A stretch of 23,828 nt of DNA, from the IMG/VR virus record IMGVR_UViG_3300005436_000037, positions 1 to 23,828 of that record; one strand, given 5' to 3'. The notes beneath the pieces are model-generated. The model had not been told where the DNA came from. It saw nothing but the letters and a program-made list of their open reading frames with translations, and did not search any database. The translations under genes were made by a program, and so were the position numbers. Origin of the DNA: a virus. Positions 6,678 to 12,862 of this stretch are shown in pieces. The stretch's first letter is position 1. Each line of letters starts with the position of its first letter.

Positions 6678-6946
6678 AACGCAGGATCCAACGACTGGCT
6701 CTGAACCGTGGGACAGCGGTGCATGTTTCTGGGGCCAAGGTCCGTTACATCTGGCCATGTGGTTGTAAGAAAACCGAGACAATCAAGACACAGCTGGGTC
6801 CGGTCACCGAACAGACCGCCAAGCTCCTGGTCAGGAACTGGCGCAGGAACGGAGTCCATCTTGAGCAATGCAAGAAACACCCGGATTGGTATGAGGCAAA
6901 GAATCCACTCCAGAGACTGAATGAGGAGAATCCAGAAAATGATTAA
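6668..6946 (+). CDS. Basic protein with CGC and C-H pairs, 92 aa
   Basis: No family recognised. The N-terminus is strongly basic (MSMKRRIQRLALNRG). A short strand leads to WPCGCKKTETI, and later EQCKKHPDW completes a possible Cys4 or Cys3His zinc site. A nucleic-acid-binding role would fit but is not shown. The ATG at 6668 and one at 6674 are both in frame; both overlap the end of the previous gene, and the SD (GGTGA) does not decide between them. Confidence 0.6.
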   Translation: MSMKRRIQRLALNRGTAVHVSGAKVRYIWPCGCKKTETIKTQLGPVTEQTAKLLVRNWRRNGVHLEQCKKHPDWYEAKNPLQRLNEENPEND

Positions 6947-7154
6947 GAAAGTCTACACAGTTGATTTCCATATGAAATCAGGCGCCAAAATCACCCTTGA
7001 GTTATTGGAATTAGAAATAATCAATAATTCCGAGAATGGAATAAAGACTCTGAATTACACGATGGCCAATAAAAAGGAATTGATGTTGTATATTCGCCTG
7101 GATCAGGTGGAGTCTATAATCCGACGTTCAATTAGATATCGAATTGGATTTTAA
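6939..7154 (+). CDS. Small beta-rich protein, 71 aa
   Basis: The product opens MIKKVYTVDFHMKSGAKITLELLE, a two-strand start, and ends with YIRLDQVESIIRRSIRYRIGF. It resembles small phage proteins that present antigen-like beta sheets, but I cannot name a family. The start ATG at 6939 lies behind GAGGAGA and overlaps the previous stop. Confidence 0.6.
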   Translation: MIKKVYTVDFHMKSGAKITLELLELEIINNSENGIKTLNYTMANKKELMLYIRLDQVESIIRRSIRYRIGF

Positions 7155-7158
7155 TTCC

Positions 7159-7545
7159 ATGGAACAACCAAACATTGAATTGATGGTTCAACCCGATTGG
7201 CAGCCTGTGGAGACGCTTCCGAAGGATGGAAGCGTGGTAAGACTTGCATTGCAATGGATTGATTTACGTACAGGAGAAATTCTTTACGGAAATATTGATG
7301 TCTTCTGGGGAAGGATGTCTGGATATCCGGATGAAGGTGATGTTTGGGTGGATACAAGAAACCCAATCAATGGTCTTTATGAGGAAGAGAAATTCATTCG
7401 CGAAGTATTCCACTATTCCCAAGAAACATCTTATCTTTATCGCGGATCAAGGATCATTGGTTGGACCAGACCATGGGCGGTTAAGGTGAGATATCCTATG
7501 GTTGATAATCCTGCACTTGCTGATCTGGAGCGCCATTCAACATGA
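7159..7545 (+). CDS. DUF551-like protein ('WQPVETLPKDG' type)
   Basis: The segment DWQPVETLPKDGSVVRLAL near the N-terminus matches the 'W.PIeTAPkDGt.vLl' signature of DUF551-like small proteins common in phages and prophages. The later GWTRPWAVKVRYP is in the place of the usual 'HW..lP.pP' end, but the usual prolines are not obvious. A second gene here (11048-11365) has the same opening signature. The ATG at 7159 is preceded only by a weak TTGGA. No function is established for the family. Confidence 0.65.
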   Translation: MEQPNIELMVQPDWQPVETLPKDGSVVRLALQWIDLRTGEILYGNIDVFWGRMSGYPDEGDVWVDTRNPINGLYEEEKFIREVFHYSQETSYLYRGSRIIGWTRPWAVKVRYPMVDNPALADLERHST

Positions 7546-7775
7546 TGAAGAAATCACAAAGGAACATATTGGAACGCGCTACGAAGGAGCGAACCAGAAC
7601 AACTGCGATTCATCCGAAGGAGGATGATGATGCAATTTTTCTCCATGGACAGGGTTACGGAGTCTATGATAGGGAACGACCAACACCTCAGTTTGAACTC
7701 TTTCTCCGGGTGAGGAACGCTTTGGTGAAGAAGGGATTGGAACACGCAAAGCTTGTAACACAAGGATTTCGATGA
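7542..7775 (+). CDS. Small basic protein, 77 aa, with open in-frame extension after its TGA
   Basis: No family recognised. The product is basic at its N-terminus (MMKKSQRNILERATKERTRT) and helical near the end (FELFLRVRNALVKKGLEHAKL). It overlaps the preceding stop (ATGATG). The TGA at 7773-7775 is followed in the same frame by 23 more sense codons (CIGFYAADINKLVIALEEM, then EQND) before the next TGA at 7845. This extension reads like protein. It could mean stop readthrough, a recent nonsense mutation, or chance, since it also contains the SD of the next gene. Confidence 0.6.
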   Translation: MMKKSQRNILERATKERTRTTAIHPKEDDDAIFLHGQGYGVYDRERPTPQFELFLRVRNALVKKGLEHAKLVTQGFR

Positions 7776-7839
7776 TGCATTGGATTCTATGCGGCAGATA
7801 TCAATAAATTGGTAATAGCTTTGGAGGAGATGGAACAAA

Positions 7840-8106
7840 ATGATTGAATCTGATTTAAAGAAACTGGCTAATGCATTCTTCAAAAATCTTCAAATTGATA
7901 ACGCGGAATTTGGAGCAATTGGTTTGGATCCGAAACGACCATTTGGTAATTCCTACGTGGAAGGTGATATTCTGAAGATCATTGGTCATGAACCAATTTA
8001 TAAGGATGAATGGTCGAGAGAACAAGAGGAATACGCCAGAACGCTATACTATAAGCATCTCATTCCATATCTCTGTTCGCAATGGCAAGCCTTGAATAAT
8101 GGTTGA
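7840..8106 (+). CDS. Hypothetical protein, 88 aa
   Basis: No family recognised. The product has a helical start (SDLKKLANAFFKNLQI), a middle with LDPKRPFGNSYVEGDIL and a helical end rich in Tyr and Trp (YARTLYYKHLIPYLCSQWQAL). The 'D.KRPFGNS....DIl' motif recurs in small phage proteins as I remember them. It has a strong GGAGGAGA before the ATG at 7840. It is the last gene of the rightward operon. Confidence 0.65.
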   Translation: MIESDLKKLANAFFKNLQIDNAEFGAIGLDPKRPFGNSYVEGDILKIIGHEPIYKDEWSREQEEYARTLYYKHLIPYLCSQWQALNNG

Positions 8107-8267
8107 ACCTATACGTCTACCAAAATATGGTTTAAAAAATTTTGAAACCAATTTATAGAGAAAACATGTGATCAGCGCCGTACAGCACCACTTCCCGATT
8201 TTTGATGGGCGCATACCGGTGACCCCGGTGGGCCCATGGACCAGACCCACCGACAATTACCAATTGG
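8107..8267. other. Convergent gap with hairpins and a near-palindromic TGGTAAT copy
   Basis: No gene is visible. There is a GGTGGG/CCCACC hairpin at 8228-8253. It is followed by ATTACCAATTGGTTAAT, a near-palindrome containing the heptamer discussed in the findings. It probably ends transcription from both sides, but no run of T follows a stem clearly. Confidence 0.4.
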
Positions 8268-8549
8268 TTAATAAGAGCTGACGTCATCAGTCAGAAGCCA
8301 ATAGCGAAGGGAAATGCGCCCAGTGGTTGGCGTCTCCAGATAGCTGTCCCAGAGCTTGCTGCACTGGTAAGGTGACTCGGAAACTCGCTTCTGGATGTAT
8401 CTCCAGCAGTCCTGGGCATAGTCGAAAGCGTCATCCAGAGTGTGGAAACGCGACGTTACGCTAACGTGGCTATCTCTCCATTGCACCACAAAAGGACGCG
8501 CCGCGTATTCTGCCTGGGCTTTGCGAATCTCTGGGTCTAGGGTATCCAT
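8268..8549 (-). CDS. Hypothetical protein, 93 aa
   Basis: No family recognised. The product opens MDTLDPEIRKAQAEYAARPF and has a central 'FHTLDDAFDYAQDCW' segment of the kind seen in small proteins that modify or regulate by helix-strand packing. The C-terminus is aromatic-rich. I use the ATG at 8549, five bases after AAGGAGA, rather than the TTG before it. It is a one-gene unit with its own promoter and leader hairpin. Confidence 0.65.
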   Translation of the reverse strand: MDTLDPEIRKAQAEYAARPFVVQWRDSHVSVTSRFHTLDDAFDYAQDCWRYIQKRVSESPYQCSKLWDSYLETPTTGRISLRYWLLTDDVSSY

Positions 8550-8561
8550 CAAAGTCTCCTT

Positions 8562-8603
8562 GGTTGGAGATAGGAGCTTAGCCTATCCCCAACCAGAAGT
8601 AAA
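8562..8603 (-). promoter_or_regulatory. Promoter TTTACT-17-TAAGCT inside a leader inverted repeat
   Basis: -35 TTTACT at 8603-8598, -10 TAAGCT at 8580-8575. The -10 lies in the loop of a 13-base inverted repeat (arms 8594-8582 and 8574-8562, one G-U pair). The downstream arm contains TCTCC, which can pair with the GGAGA of the gene's ribosome site six bases later. Confidence 0.7.
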
Positions 8604-8607
8604 GAGG

Positions 8608-8949
8608 CTAGCAGTAATACTTTGCAGCCTCCAGACAGGCTTCGGCTCCCAGAAGCTCCGATCCAGTGTGTGGATTTCTGTCGTTCTGGAAAATGGCTTC
8701 GCCCGTAACCGCATCCTTGACGGTCAAAGTATAACCAAAGCCAGGGTTACGATTGTCTGTGGGAGCAAAAGAAACGTCTACGTGGCGTGGAAGAGCACCA
8801 TCCCTGCAGCTAAAACAAACTGCCTCGTCGCCAATCCTGACTCTGGATGTATTTGTCTGTTGGTTATGGCCACAGGACAAATCGATTCGATACCAGGTGG
8901 ATACGCCGTTATCGTAGGATTTGGTAATCAGACGGATCTTATTGGGCAT
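8608..8949 (-). CDS. Small zinc-binding protein, 113 aa
   Basis: The N-terminal half has IDLSCGHNQQT and, about 20 residues on, VCFSCRDG, giving a C-x-H plus C-x-x-C set compatible with a zinc ribbon. The rest (GYTLTVKDAVTGEAIFQND and a final helix with two cysteines) is not recognised. The ATG at 8949 follows AAGGAGA. The stop lies 5 bases before the next gene's -35 box. Monocistronic by layout. Confidence 0.65.
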   Translation of the reverse strand: MPNKIRLITKSYDNGVSTWYRIDLSCGHNQQTNTSRVRIGDEAVCFSCRDGALPRHVDVSFAPTDNRNPGFGYTLTVKDAVTGEAIFQNDRNPHTGSELLGAEACLEAAKYYC

Positions 8950-8961
8950 CGTAGTCTCCTT

Positions 8962-9003
8962 GGTTGGAGCCTAGAGAATACCCTAGACCCAACCAGAAGT
9001 AAA
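8962..9003 (-). promoter_or_regulatory. Promoter TTTACT-17-TATTCT inside a leader inverted repeat
   Basis: -35 TTTACT at 9003-8998, -10 TATTCT at 8980-8975, spacer 17. The outer arms GGTTGG/CCAACC (8994-8989, 8967-8962) and inner CTAG/CTAG flank the -10. The downstream arm has CTCC, which can pair with the GGAG site. This is the least regular member of the set. Confidence 0.6.
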
Positions 9004-9022
9004 GTGGCGAACGCCTAAAGGA

Positions 9023-9181
9023 TTATTTGGAAACTGGTGTGATGGTAATATTCTTTACCTCTCGCGCGTTTATCTCTGCATCCAGCCTGACGTTTAGATA
9101 ACCATTCAAAGTGGCCCAATCAGGAAATGTGGTCCGGAATGTCTCTCCATTCGTGTATTCAACGAAGATTTGGAAATTCAT
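9023..9181 (-). CDS. Small beta-rich protein, 52 aa
   Basis: No family recognised. It starts MNFQIFVEYTNGETFRTTFPDW, a beta hairpin, followed by a helix and a last strand (VKNITITPV). It is the third gene of the 9770-9023 unit. GGGAGA lies just before the ATG at 9181, which is why I do not use an in-frame ATG further upstream. Confidence 0.6.
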   Translation of the reverse strand: MNFQIFVEYTNGETFRTTFPDWATLNGYLNVRLDAEINAREVKNITITPVSK

Positions 9182-9192
9182 GGTATCTCCCG

Positions 9193-9423
9193 CTATTTCT
9201 GGTAGGAAAGGACGCATCCAGGGCTCGAAATCGGCTCCTGTTCCTTAAACCAACGCTCCACGCCCGGCTCACATTCGAGCTTTACCAAAACTTCGCAGAC
9301 GCCACGCTTATCCGTTATCCGAAGAACGTCTGAGGGATGGAAGCCACGTTTGGTAAGAGCTTCCTTCACCTGCGCTTCGGTCCCGTTTACTACCAGCTCG
9401 ATGTTGGGCGGTAAGAGTGGCAT
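9193..9423 (-). CDS. Hypothetical protein, 76 aa
   Basis: No family recognised. The product has an alternating strand-helix pattern (IELVVNGTEAQVKEALTKRGF, then VCEVLVKLECEPG). Part of it resembles a small alpha/beta domain. The ATG at 9423 has AGGAGG upstream and lies 2 bases after the previous stop, so it is translationally linked to the 9426-9770 gene. Confidence 0.6.
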   Translation of the reverse strand: MPLLPPNIELVVNGTEAQVKEALTKRGFHPSDVLRITDKRGVCEVLVKLECEPGVERWFKEQEPISSPGCVLSYQK

Positions 9424-9425
9424 GT

Positions 9426-9770
9426 TCAACCCTCCTGGAAGCCTACGTCCAGAAAATAGTCCTTCCACTGGCGCCAGGAACGATCCACGAAGTGCGGCCA
9501 ATTGTTCGGACTATTAAGATAGTCCCAGATCGCCTGCATCAGCATTTTGTTTGCTCTGCTGGGGAGTTGCAGATAGAGAAACGCAGAGTGGATGCCCAGA
9601 GGATCATCGTAGTAGACACCGAGGTAATAATCGTCAGCCAACACATCGATCTTTTCGAATCGAGCCATCTGCACGGTGAAGATCTGCGCGGGCATCTTGA
9701 CGTCGTTTACGTCCTGGTAGAGACCAGCCTGGACCCGCGAGAGAAGAGAAACCGGTGAGAGTCTGGCCAT
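9426..9770 (-). CDS. Hypothetical protein, 114 aa, paralogue of the 10102-10488 gene
   Basis: No named family. The stretch VLADDYYLGVYYDDPLG...LYLQLP...NKMLMQAIW aligns with VVADDNGIGVDYVEPTG...YALELP...NRMVIAGMH of the gene at 10102-10488. In both a Trp-containing helix follows near the C-terminus. The two are thus diverged duplicates. It begins the 9770-9023 three-gene unit under its own promoter, with TAGGAG before the ATG. Confidence 0.65.
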   Translation of the reverse strand: MARLSPVSLLSRVQAGLYQDVNDVKMPAQIFTVQMARFEKIDVLADDYYLGVYYDDPLGIHSAFLYLQLPSRANKMLMQAIWDYLNSPNNWPHFVDRSWRQWKDYFLDVGFQEG

Positions 9771-9786
9771 CGGGAAACTCCTATCT

Positions 9787-9828
9787 GGTTGGAGATAAGA
9801 GCTTAGCCTATCTCCAACCAGAAGTAAA
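9787..9828 (-). promoter_or_regulatory. Promoter TTTACT-17-TAAGCT inside a leader inverted repeat
   Basis: -35 TTTACT at 9828-9823 and -10 TAAGCT at 9805-9800. The arms GGTTGGAGATA/TATCTCCAACC (9819-9809 and 9797-9787) are perfect over 11 bp. CTCC of the downstream arm can pair with the GGAG site. Confidence 0.7.
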
Positions 9829-9833
9829 GAATT

Positions 9834-10034
9834 TTATTCGACCAGAACTGGCTCATCCGAGAAGAACGAGAAGGTCATCGTCTGGTTATTGCAGTGGACC
9901 TGGACGTTCTCGCGACCTGGTTCCGGCTCCCTCTCTATTACCAAATCCACAACGTGACGATCCACCGAGTTATTCGGATGGACGAAGCAGAGCGTATCTC
10001 CGGCTCGAAGATTCTGGGATTGTATCTCGCGCAT
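9834..10034 (-). CDS. Small SH3-like or beta-barrel protein, 66 aa
   Basis: The pattern 'LRAGDTLCFVHPNN...HVVDLVIE' (a GD turn, then strands) suggests a small beta barrel, a guess from residue pattern only. The second half (VQVHCNNQTMTFSFFSDEPV) is also strand-like. The ATG at 10034 follows GGAGA. It has its own promoter and hairpin. Confidence 0.6.
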   Translation of the reverse strand: MREIQSQNLRAGDTLCFVHPNNSVDRHVVDLVIEREPEPGRENVQVHCNNQTMTFSFFSDEPVLVE

Positions 10035-10049
10035 CTGGAAATCTCCTTT

Positions 10050-10094
10050 CTGGTCGGGAGATAGGAGCTTATCCTATTCCCGACCAGAAACCAA
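10050..10094 (-). promoter_or_regulatory. Promoter TTGGTT-17-TAAGCT inside a leader inverted repeat
   Basis: -35 TTGGTT at 10094-10089, -10 TAAGCT at 10071-10066. The arms (10087-10073 and 10065-10050) pair with a one-base bulge. ATCTCC of the downstream arm pairs perfectly with GGAGAT at the ribosome site. Confidence 0.7.
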
Positions 10095-10101
10095 GAGAAA
10101 T

Positions 10102-10488
10102 TTAAATCGGAGCGATACCCAGCGAGAGGATATACGCTCTAACTTCCTCCCAGGTGGTATAATTCTCGGCGTGGTCCTTAAACTCCTTATGCATACCAGC
10201 TATTACCATACGGTTTAGCAGGTACGGAAGCTCCAGAGCGTAAACTTCCATATTCCCTGTGGGCTCGACATAATCCACACCGATTCCATTATCATCGGCT
10301 ACGACCGCTATTCCAGCACCGCCAGAAAAATCCAACTCGAAAATAACCGGTTCTCCCTTATCGGCTTCGCAGCCGAGAAATCCGTACCAATCGCTCTTGG
10401 TAAACTCGCGAAGCTCGTGGACCGTTACTTTCGTAATGGTTACGACCGCAACGAGAGTGGTGTGGTAGCGCTCGGCATAGGTGGGCAT
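10102..10488 (-). CDS. Hypothetical protein, 128 aa, paralogue of the 9426-9770 gene
   Basis: See 9426-9770 for the shared C-terminal half. Its own N-terminal part (TLVAVVTITKVTVHELREFTKSDWYGFLGCEADKGE) has no partner there. The region after ADDNGIGVDYVEPTG is strand then helix (TTWEEVRAYILSLGI). The ATG at 10488 is behind AGGAGA. It is a single-gene unit. Confidence 0.65.
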   Translation of the reverse strand: MPTYAERYHTTLVAVVTITKVTVHELREFTKSDWYGFLGCEADKGEPVIFELDFSGGAGIAVVADDNGIGVDYVEPTGNMEVYALELPYLLNRMVIAGMHKEFKDHAENYTTWEEVRAYILSLGIAPI

Positions 10489-10518
10489 CGAAATTCTCCT
10501 GGTTGGTTATAGATTCGA

Positions 10519-10555
10519 CGGGAGATAGCTTAGTCTATCTCCCGCCAGAAGTAAA
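10519..10555 (-). promoter_or_regulatory. Promoter TTTACT-17-TAAGCT inside a leader inverted repeat
   Basis: -35 TTTACT at 10555-10550, -10 TAAGCT at 10532-10527. The arms CGGGAGATAG/CTATCTCCCG (10544-10535, 10528-10519) are perfect. The leader is longer here, about 30 bases between the arm and the AGGAGA site. Confidence 0.7.
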
Positions 10556-10560
10556 GAGTT

Positions 10561-10782
10561 TTAGGAAATAAATTCGATTTCTCCCTCCAGTAATCCACGC
10601 ATCAGATTAATCGTATTATCTACCAGGACTACTGGAACGTCCAGACCGTTACTTCTCGCGTTCCTAAGCGATTCGCGTATCTGGTCGTTACTCGGAGAAA
10701 CGCCTGTGGTTCTACAAACTGCAGACCATTCGACCTGCATAAGTAGAACCGTCTTTTCGATTCGAGCGCGTTTAATAGCCAT
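10561..10782 (-). CDS. Small helical protein, 73 aa
   Basis: No family recognised. It is helical and slightly basic (IKRARIEKTVLLMQVEW), with a second half of two short strands (VPVVLVDNTINLM) and an acidic end. The start at 10782 has no good SD; it lies 5 bases after the preceding stop and is probably read by coupling. It shares the promoter upstream of the 10788-10970 gene. Confidence 0.55.
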   Translation of the reverse strand: MAIKRARIEKTVLLMQVEWSAVCRTTGVSPSNDQIRESLRNARSNGLDVPVVLVDNTINLMRGLLEGEIEFIS

Positions 10783-10787
10783 GTAGA

Positions 10788-10970
10788 TTAAACCGAAGTC
10801 CGACGAATTACCATTTGGTTCCGGTTAACGACTCGCGTTTGCTTTCCAGGAAGCGAAATCCGATAGGCTCCACCTTGGCGCGATTCGATGCTTGCGGCGA
10901 TTCGGTCTTTCTTCGTCGGATCGGGAACAAACCAAACCGGGGTAGAGGGAGCAAGTTGACGATGGGCCAT
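10788..10970 (-). CDS. Small basic beta-rich protein, 60 aa
   Basis: No family recognised. It is short and Arg/Gln-rich, with a strand-turn-strand pattern (TPVWFVPDPTKKDRIAASIES, then GAYRISLPGKQTRVV). This could be a small OB- or SH3-like fold, but that is only an impression. The ATG at 10970 is behind AGGAGA. It is the first gene of a two-gene unit. Confidence 0.6.
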   Translation of the reverse strand: MAHRQLAPSTPVWFVPDPTKKDRIAASIESRQGGAYRISLPGKQTRVVNRNQMVIRRTSV

Positions 10971-11002
10971 GGTAAAATCTCCTGGTTGGTAAATATCGCT
11001 GA

Positions 11003-11039
11003 CGGGAGAGAGCTTACGCTATCTCCCGCCAGAAGCCAA
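11003..11039 (-). promoter_or_regulatory. Promoter TTGGCT-17-TAAGCT inside a leader inverted repeat
   Basis: -35 TTGGCT at 11039-11034, -10 TAAGCT at 11016-11011. The arms CGGGAGA/TCTCCCG (11028-11022, 11009-11003) are 7 bp. TCTCC can also pair with the AGGAGA site about 30 bases downstream. Confidence 0.7.
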
Positions 11040-11047
11040 GGATTATT

Positions 11048-11365
11048 TTATTCGATATCGGTTTCGTTGGGGATATCCGGAAGAGGGAAAAACTTTACCA
11101 CTCGGGCGTGTCCCTCTCGGAATACGTCTTGCTCCCAATCCCATCCAGCAAAATGCCACTCGTCCTCTCCATCGTTCTCGTAATTGTTGAAGCCGATGGT
11201 ACGGGAATATACCTCGTCCTCCAGAGGATGGCTATTTGGATTATTCCCATTGCAAACCAGAAGAATGACAAGAGTTCCATCCTTCTTGTACTCTTCTATG
11301 GGTTTCCAGTTTACACATTCCACTTCAAAGCTGCCGGGAATTGCATACATGGTTATCTTACCCAT
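11048..11365 (-). CDS. DUF551-like protein, 105 aa
   Basis: The signature NWKPIEEYKKDGTLVILLV is the 'W.PIe...kDGt.vLl' motif, and the end VVKFFPLPDIPNE resembles the 'HW.PLPe.P' end of DUF551-like proteins. It has the same opening as the gene at 7159-7545. The ATG at 11365 overlaps the TAA of the 11365-11835 gene by one base. AGGAG lies 9 bases before it. Function unknown in the family. Confidence 0.7.
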   Translation of the reverse strand: MGKITMYAIPGSFEVECVNWKPIEEYKKDGTLVILLVCNGNNPNSHPLEDEVYSRTIGFNNYENDGEDEWHFAGWDWEQDVFREGHARVVKFFPLPDIPNETDIE

Positions 11366-11835
11366 TATGTGTACTCCTGTTGGATTTTCGTGAAGCTATC
11401 CTCGTCTTTCTTCGCTGCAATAATTGCAGCTTTCGCTTCTATAAGCTTATTTTCCAGGTCGTCGGCAACCTTCAACAGAGTTTCTGCATCCCAATCACCT
11501 CTGGGAGTTTCCAGCATACGAACAGCGGCGAGGGAGCGATTGGCGAGCTTACGTGTGGCATGCATTTCCAGCATAACTCTGGCGTAAGCGGCGTTGACAA
11601 GGTGACGTTGATCCCATCGGTCAGCACCTATTTCATCTCCGTTCTTACTGAAGCGATATTCCTTTTTTGTCGGCTGGTTATCCACCCCGATGATATTCCT
11701 TTCCACCACGATCTGGCCTTTGGGAGTAATCTTCGAGACCTTCGCGAAGAAAGAATTGTGGTCGTATCGTCCGGAGCGACAGAAAACCTCGTCGCCAACC
11801 GTCAGATCTGCCGCCGCTAGAATTCGTTTTGGCAC
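11365..11835 (-). CDS. Hypothetical protein, 156 aa, with C-terminal coiled coil
   Basis: No family recognised. The N-terminus has a small barrel-like start (LTVGDEVFCRSGRYDHNSFFAKVSKITPKG). Residues after about 100 are long helices (LLKVADDLENKLIEAKAAIIAAKKDEDSF), likely a coiled coil. The start is GTG at 11835 with AAGGAGA upstream. The stop touches the start of the DUF551-like gene. It follows the small 11846-12013 gene by 10 bases. Confidence 0.65.
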   Translation of the reverse strand: MPKRILAAADLTVGDEVFCRSGRYDHNSFFAKVSKITPKGQIVVERNIIGVDNQPTKKEYRFSKNGDEIGADRWDQRHLVNAAYARVMLEMHATRKLANRSLAAVRMLETPRGDWDAETLLKVADDLENKLIEAKAAIIAAKKDEDSFTKIQQEYT

Positions 11836-11845
11836 GATAGTCTCC

Positions 11846-12013
11846 TTAGAAGTAGTTTGAAAGCTCAGCCATCAACTCGTCACTGGTAATAATCCCAGAG
11901 AAACCTTCTCGTTGGCGCCATTCGCAATAGGCAGCCTGCAGTTCGGTAGCTTTCGCCTTATCTCCGGCTATTAGTGCGCGGAGTATTTCCAGTGCGGTCT
12001 CATTCGGATCCAT
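11846..12013 (-). CDS. Small protein, 55 aa
   Basis: The product starts MDPNETALEILRALIAGDKAKA, a helix, continues with a helix containing CEWRQREGF, and ends DELMAELSNYF. No family recognised, but the start has AGGAG (in AAAGGAGC) correctly placed and its own promoter. The stop lies directly before the SD of the next gene. The helical heptad-like spacing suggests a small helical bundle. It is short, so coding remains a judgement from context. Confidence 0.65.
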   Translation of the reverse strand: MDPNETALEILRALIAGDKAKATELQAAYCEWRQREGFSGIITSDELMAELSNYF

Positions 12014-12027
12014 CGTGAAGCTCCTTT

Positions 12028-12072
12028 CTGGTCGTTAGATAAGAGTCTATCCTATCTAACGACCAGAGCCAA
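12028..12072 (-). promoter_or_regulatory. Promoter TTGGCT-17-TAGACT inside a leader inverted repeat
   Basis: -35 TTGGCT at 12072-12067, -10 TAGACT at 12049-12044. Perfect 14-bp arms at 12066-12053 and 12041-12028 (CTGGTCGTTAGATA and complement). This arm has TTAGA where others have GGAGA, and its partner changes to match, a clear compensatory change. Confidence 0.75.
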
Positions 12073-12076
12073 GAGG

Positions 12077-12436
12077 CTAGACAAAATATTTTGTCCCACC
12101 AATCGGCGACCAGAATGAAATAATCCTCCAGAACTTTCCGTTTCGAAATTCCCGCACGGAAAACTCGAAGCAAACGCTCTTACCAAATTCCAAGGCGATT
12201 TCGGAGTCTCTGAACTCCTTCTGGTGGTAATAGTTGAAGTTGACGAAATAGATACGGAAGCTGGACTCTGCCGTAAGGTCCACAGACTTCTGAAGAGACA
12301 TCTGCGCCGATACTAAAGCCGAGAAAAGGGGCTCGTTATCCGACGTAGAAGGAATAACTGTAGTCAGGAAGTCCACTATTTCCTTGGCCTTCTGGTTAAT
12401 GATACGTCTCTGCAATTCTTTCTGGTTGGTATCCAT
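12077..12436 (-). CDS. Hypothetical protein, 119 aa
   Basis: No family recognised. It begins MDTNQKELQRRIINQKAKEIVDF, a long helix, then a middle with LFSALVSAQMSLQKSVDL and a beta-rich C-terminal part (VCFEFSVREFRNGKFW). An upstream in-frame start is possible, but GGAGACTAAG just before the ATG at 12436 fixes the choice. It has its own promoter and hairpin. Confidence 0.6.
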   Translation of the reverse strand: MDTNQKELQRRIINQKAKEIVDFLTTVIPSTSDNEPLFSALVSAQMSLQKSVDLTAESSFRIYFVNFNYYHQKEFRDSEIALEFGKSVCFEFSVREFRNGKFWRIISFWSPIGGTKYFV

Positions 12437-12448
12437 CTTAGTCTCCTT

Positions 12449-12494
12449 TTGGACGAGGAAATAGGAGTCTAACCTATCCTCGTCCAAAAACCAA
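12449..12494 (-). promoter_or_regulatory. Promoter TTGGTT-17-TAGACT inside a leader inverted repeat
   Basis: -35 TTGGTT at 12494-12489, -10 TAGACT at 12471-12466. The arms 12487-12473 and 12465-12449 (TTGGACGAGG and CCTCGTCCAA parts) pair with a small bulge. They differ in sequence from the neighbouring copies but keep the fold. Confidence 0.7.
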
Positions 12495-12502
12495 ACTCTT
12501 TT

Positions 12503-12796
12503 TTAATCGTTGATAATAAGCACGAGGATATGGTAATATTTACCATCACGGCCGAGAACTGGGTTCTTATTCGCGTACCGCCAACCACAAATATCCTCGC
12601 CACTAGCGTCTCGGTCCACCTTAACTTGTTGCATTACGTGCCGGTCACCGTGCGGTCCCACGATTTCGAATTCTCTGGGAGCTCCCACCAACAGCAGTGT
12701 CGAAGCTTCCTGTACCAGATGGAACTCGTCAGGCCGTTTGGTTCCTGGGAAGGACGCGCGGCTATAAGAGAAGGAGTGGAAGTTGAGAGCCATCAT
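12503..12796 (-). CDS. Hypothetical protein, 97 aa
   Basis: No family recognised. The middle has STLLLVGAPREFEIVGPHGD and VMQQVKVDRDASGEDICGWRY, strand-turn-strand patterns. The end is beta-rich (KYYHILVLII). Two adjacent ATGs (12796 and 12793) can serve; AAGGAGATA suits either. Single-gene unit. Confidence 0.6.
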   Translation of the reverse strand: MMALNFHSFSYSRASFPGTKRPDEFHLVQEASTLLLVGAPREFEIVGPHGDRHVMQQVKVDRDASGEDICGWRYANKNPVLGRDGKYYHILVLIIND

Positions 12797-12808
12797 TTTC
12801 GTATCTCC

Positions 12809-12853
12809 TTGGTCGGGAGATAAGAGTTTACCCTATCTCCCGACCAAAGCCAA
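12809..12853 (-). promoter_or_regulatory. Promoter TTGGCT-17-TAAACT inside a leader inverted repeat
   Basis: -35 TTGGCT at 12853-12848, -10 TAAACT at 12830-12825. Perfect 14-bp arms TTGGTCGGGAGATA and complement (12847-12834, 12822-12809). TATCTCC of the downstream arm pairs over 7 bp with the GGAGATA ribosome site, with a 7-base loop. Confidence 0.75.
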
Positions 12854-12862
12854 TAACTATTT

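Noticed and set aside
8440-9018. Rightward open frame of 192 codons opposite the 8.3-9.0 kb genes
   Set aside because: It runs through two promoter-hairpin leaders and opposes two genes with good starts. No ribosome site of the local type.
11341-11820. Rightward open frame of 159 codons opposite the 11365-11835 gene
   Set aside because: Antisense shadow of a gene with AAGGAGA-GTG start and coiled-coil pattern; no SD.
8562-12853. CRISPR-like array (repeated units at 0.3-0.6 kb spacing)
   Set aside because: Units are separated by genes of different length, arms vary and spacers are coding. They are leaders, not a CRISPR array.
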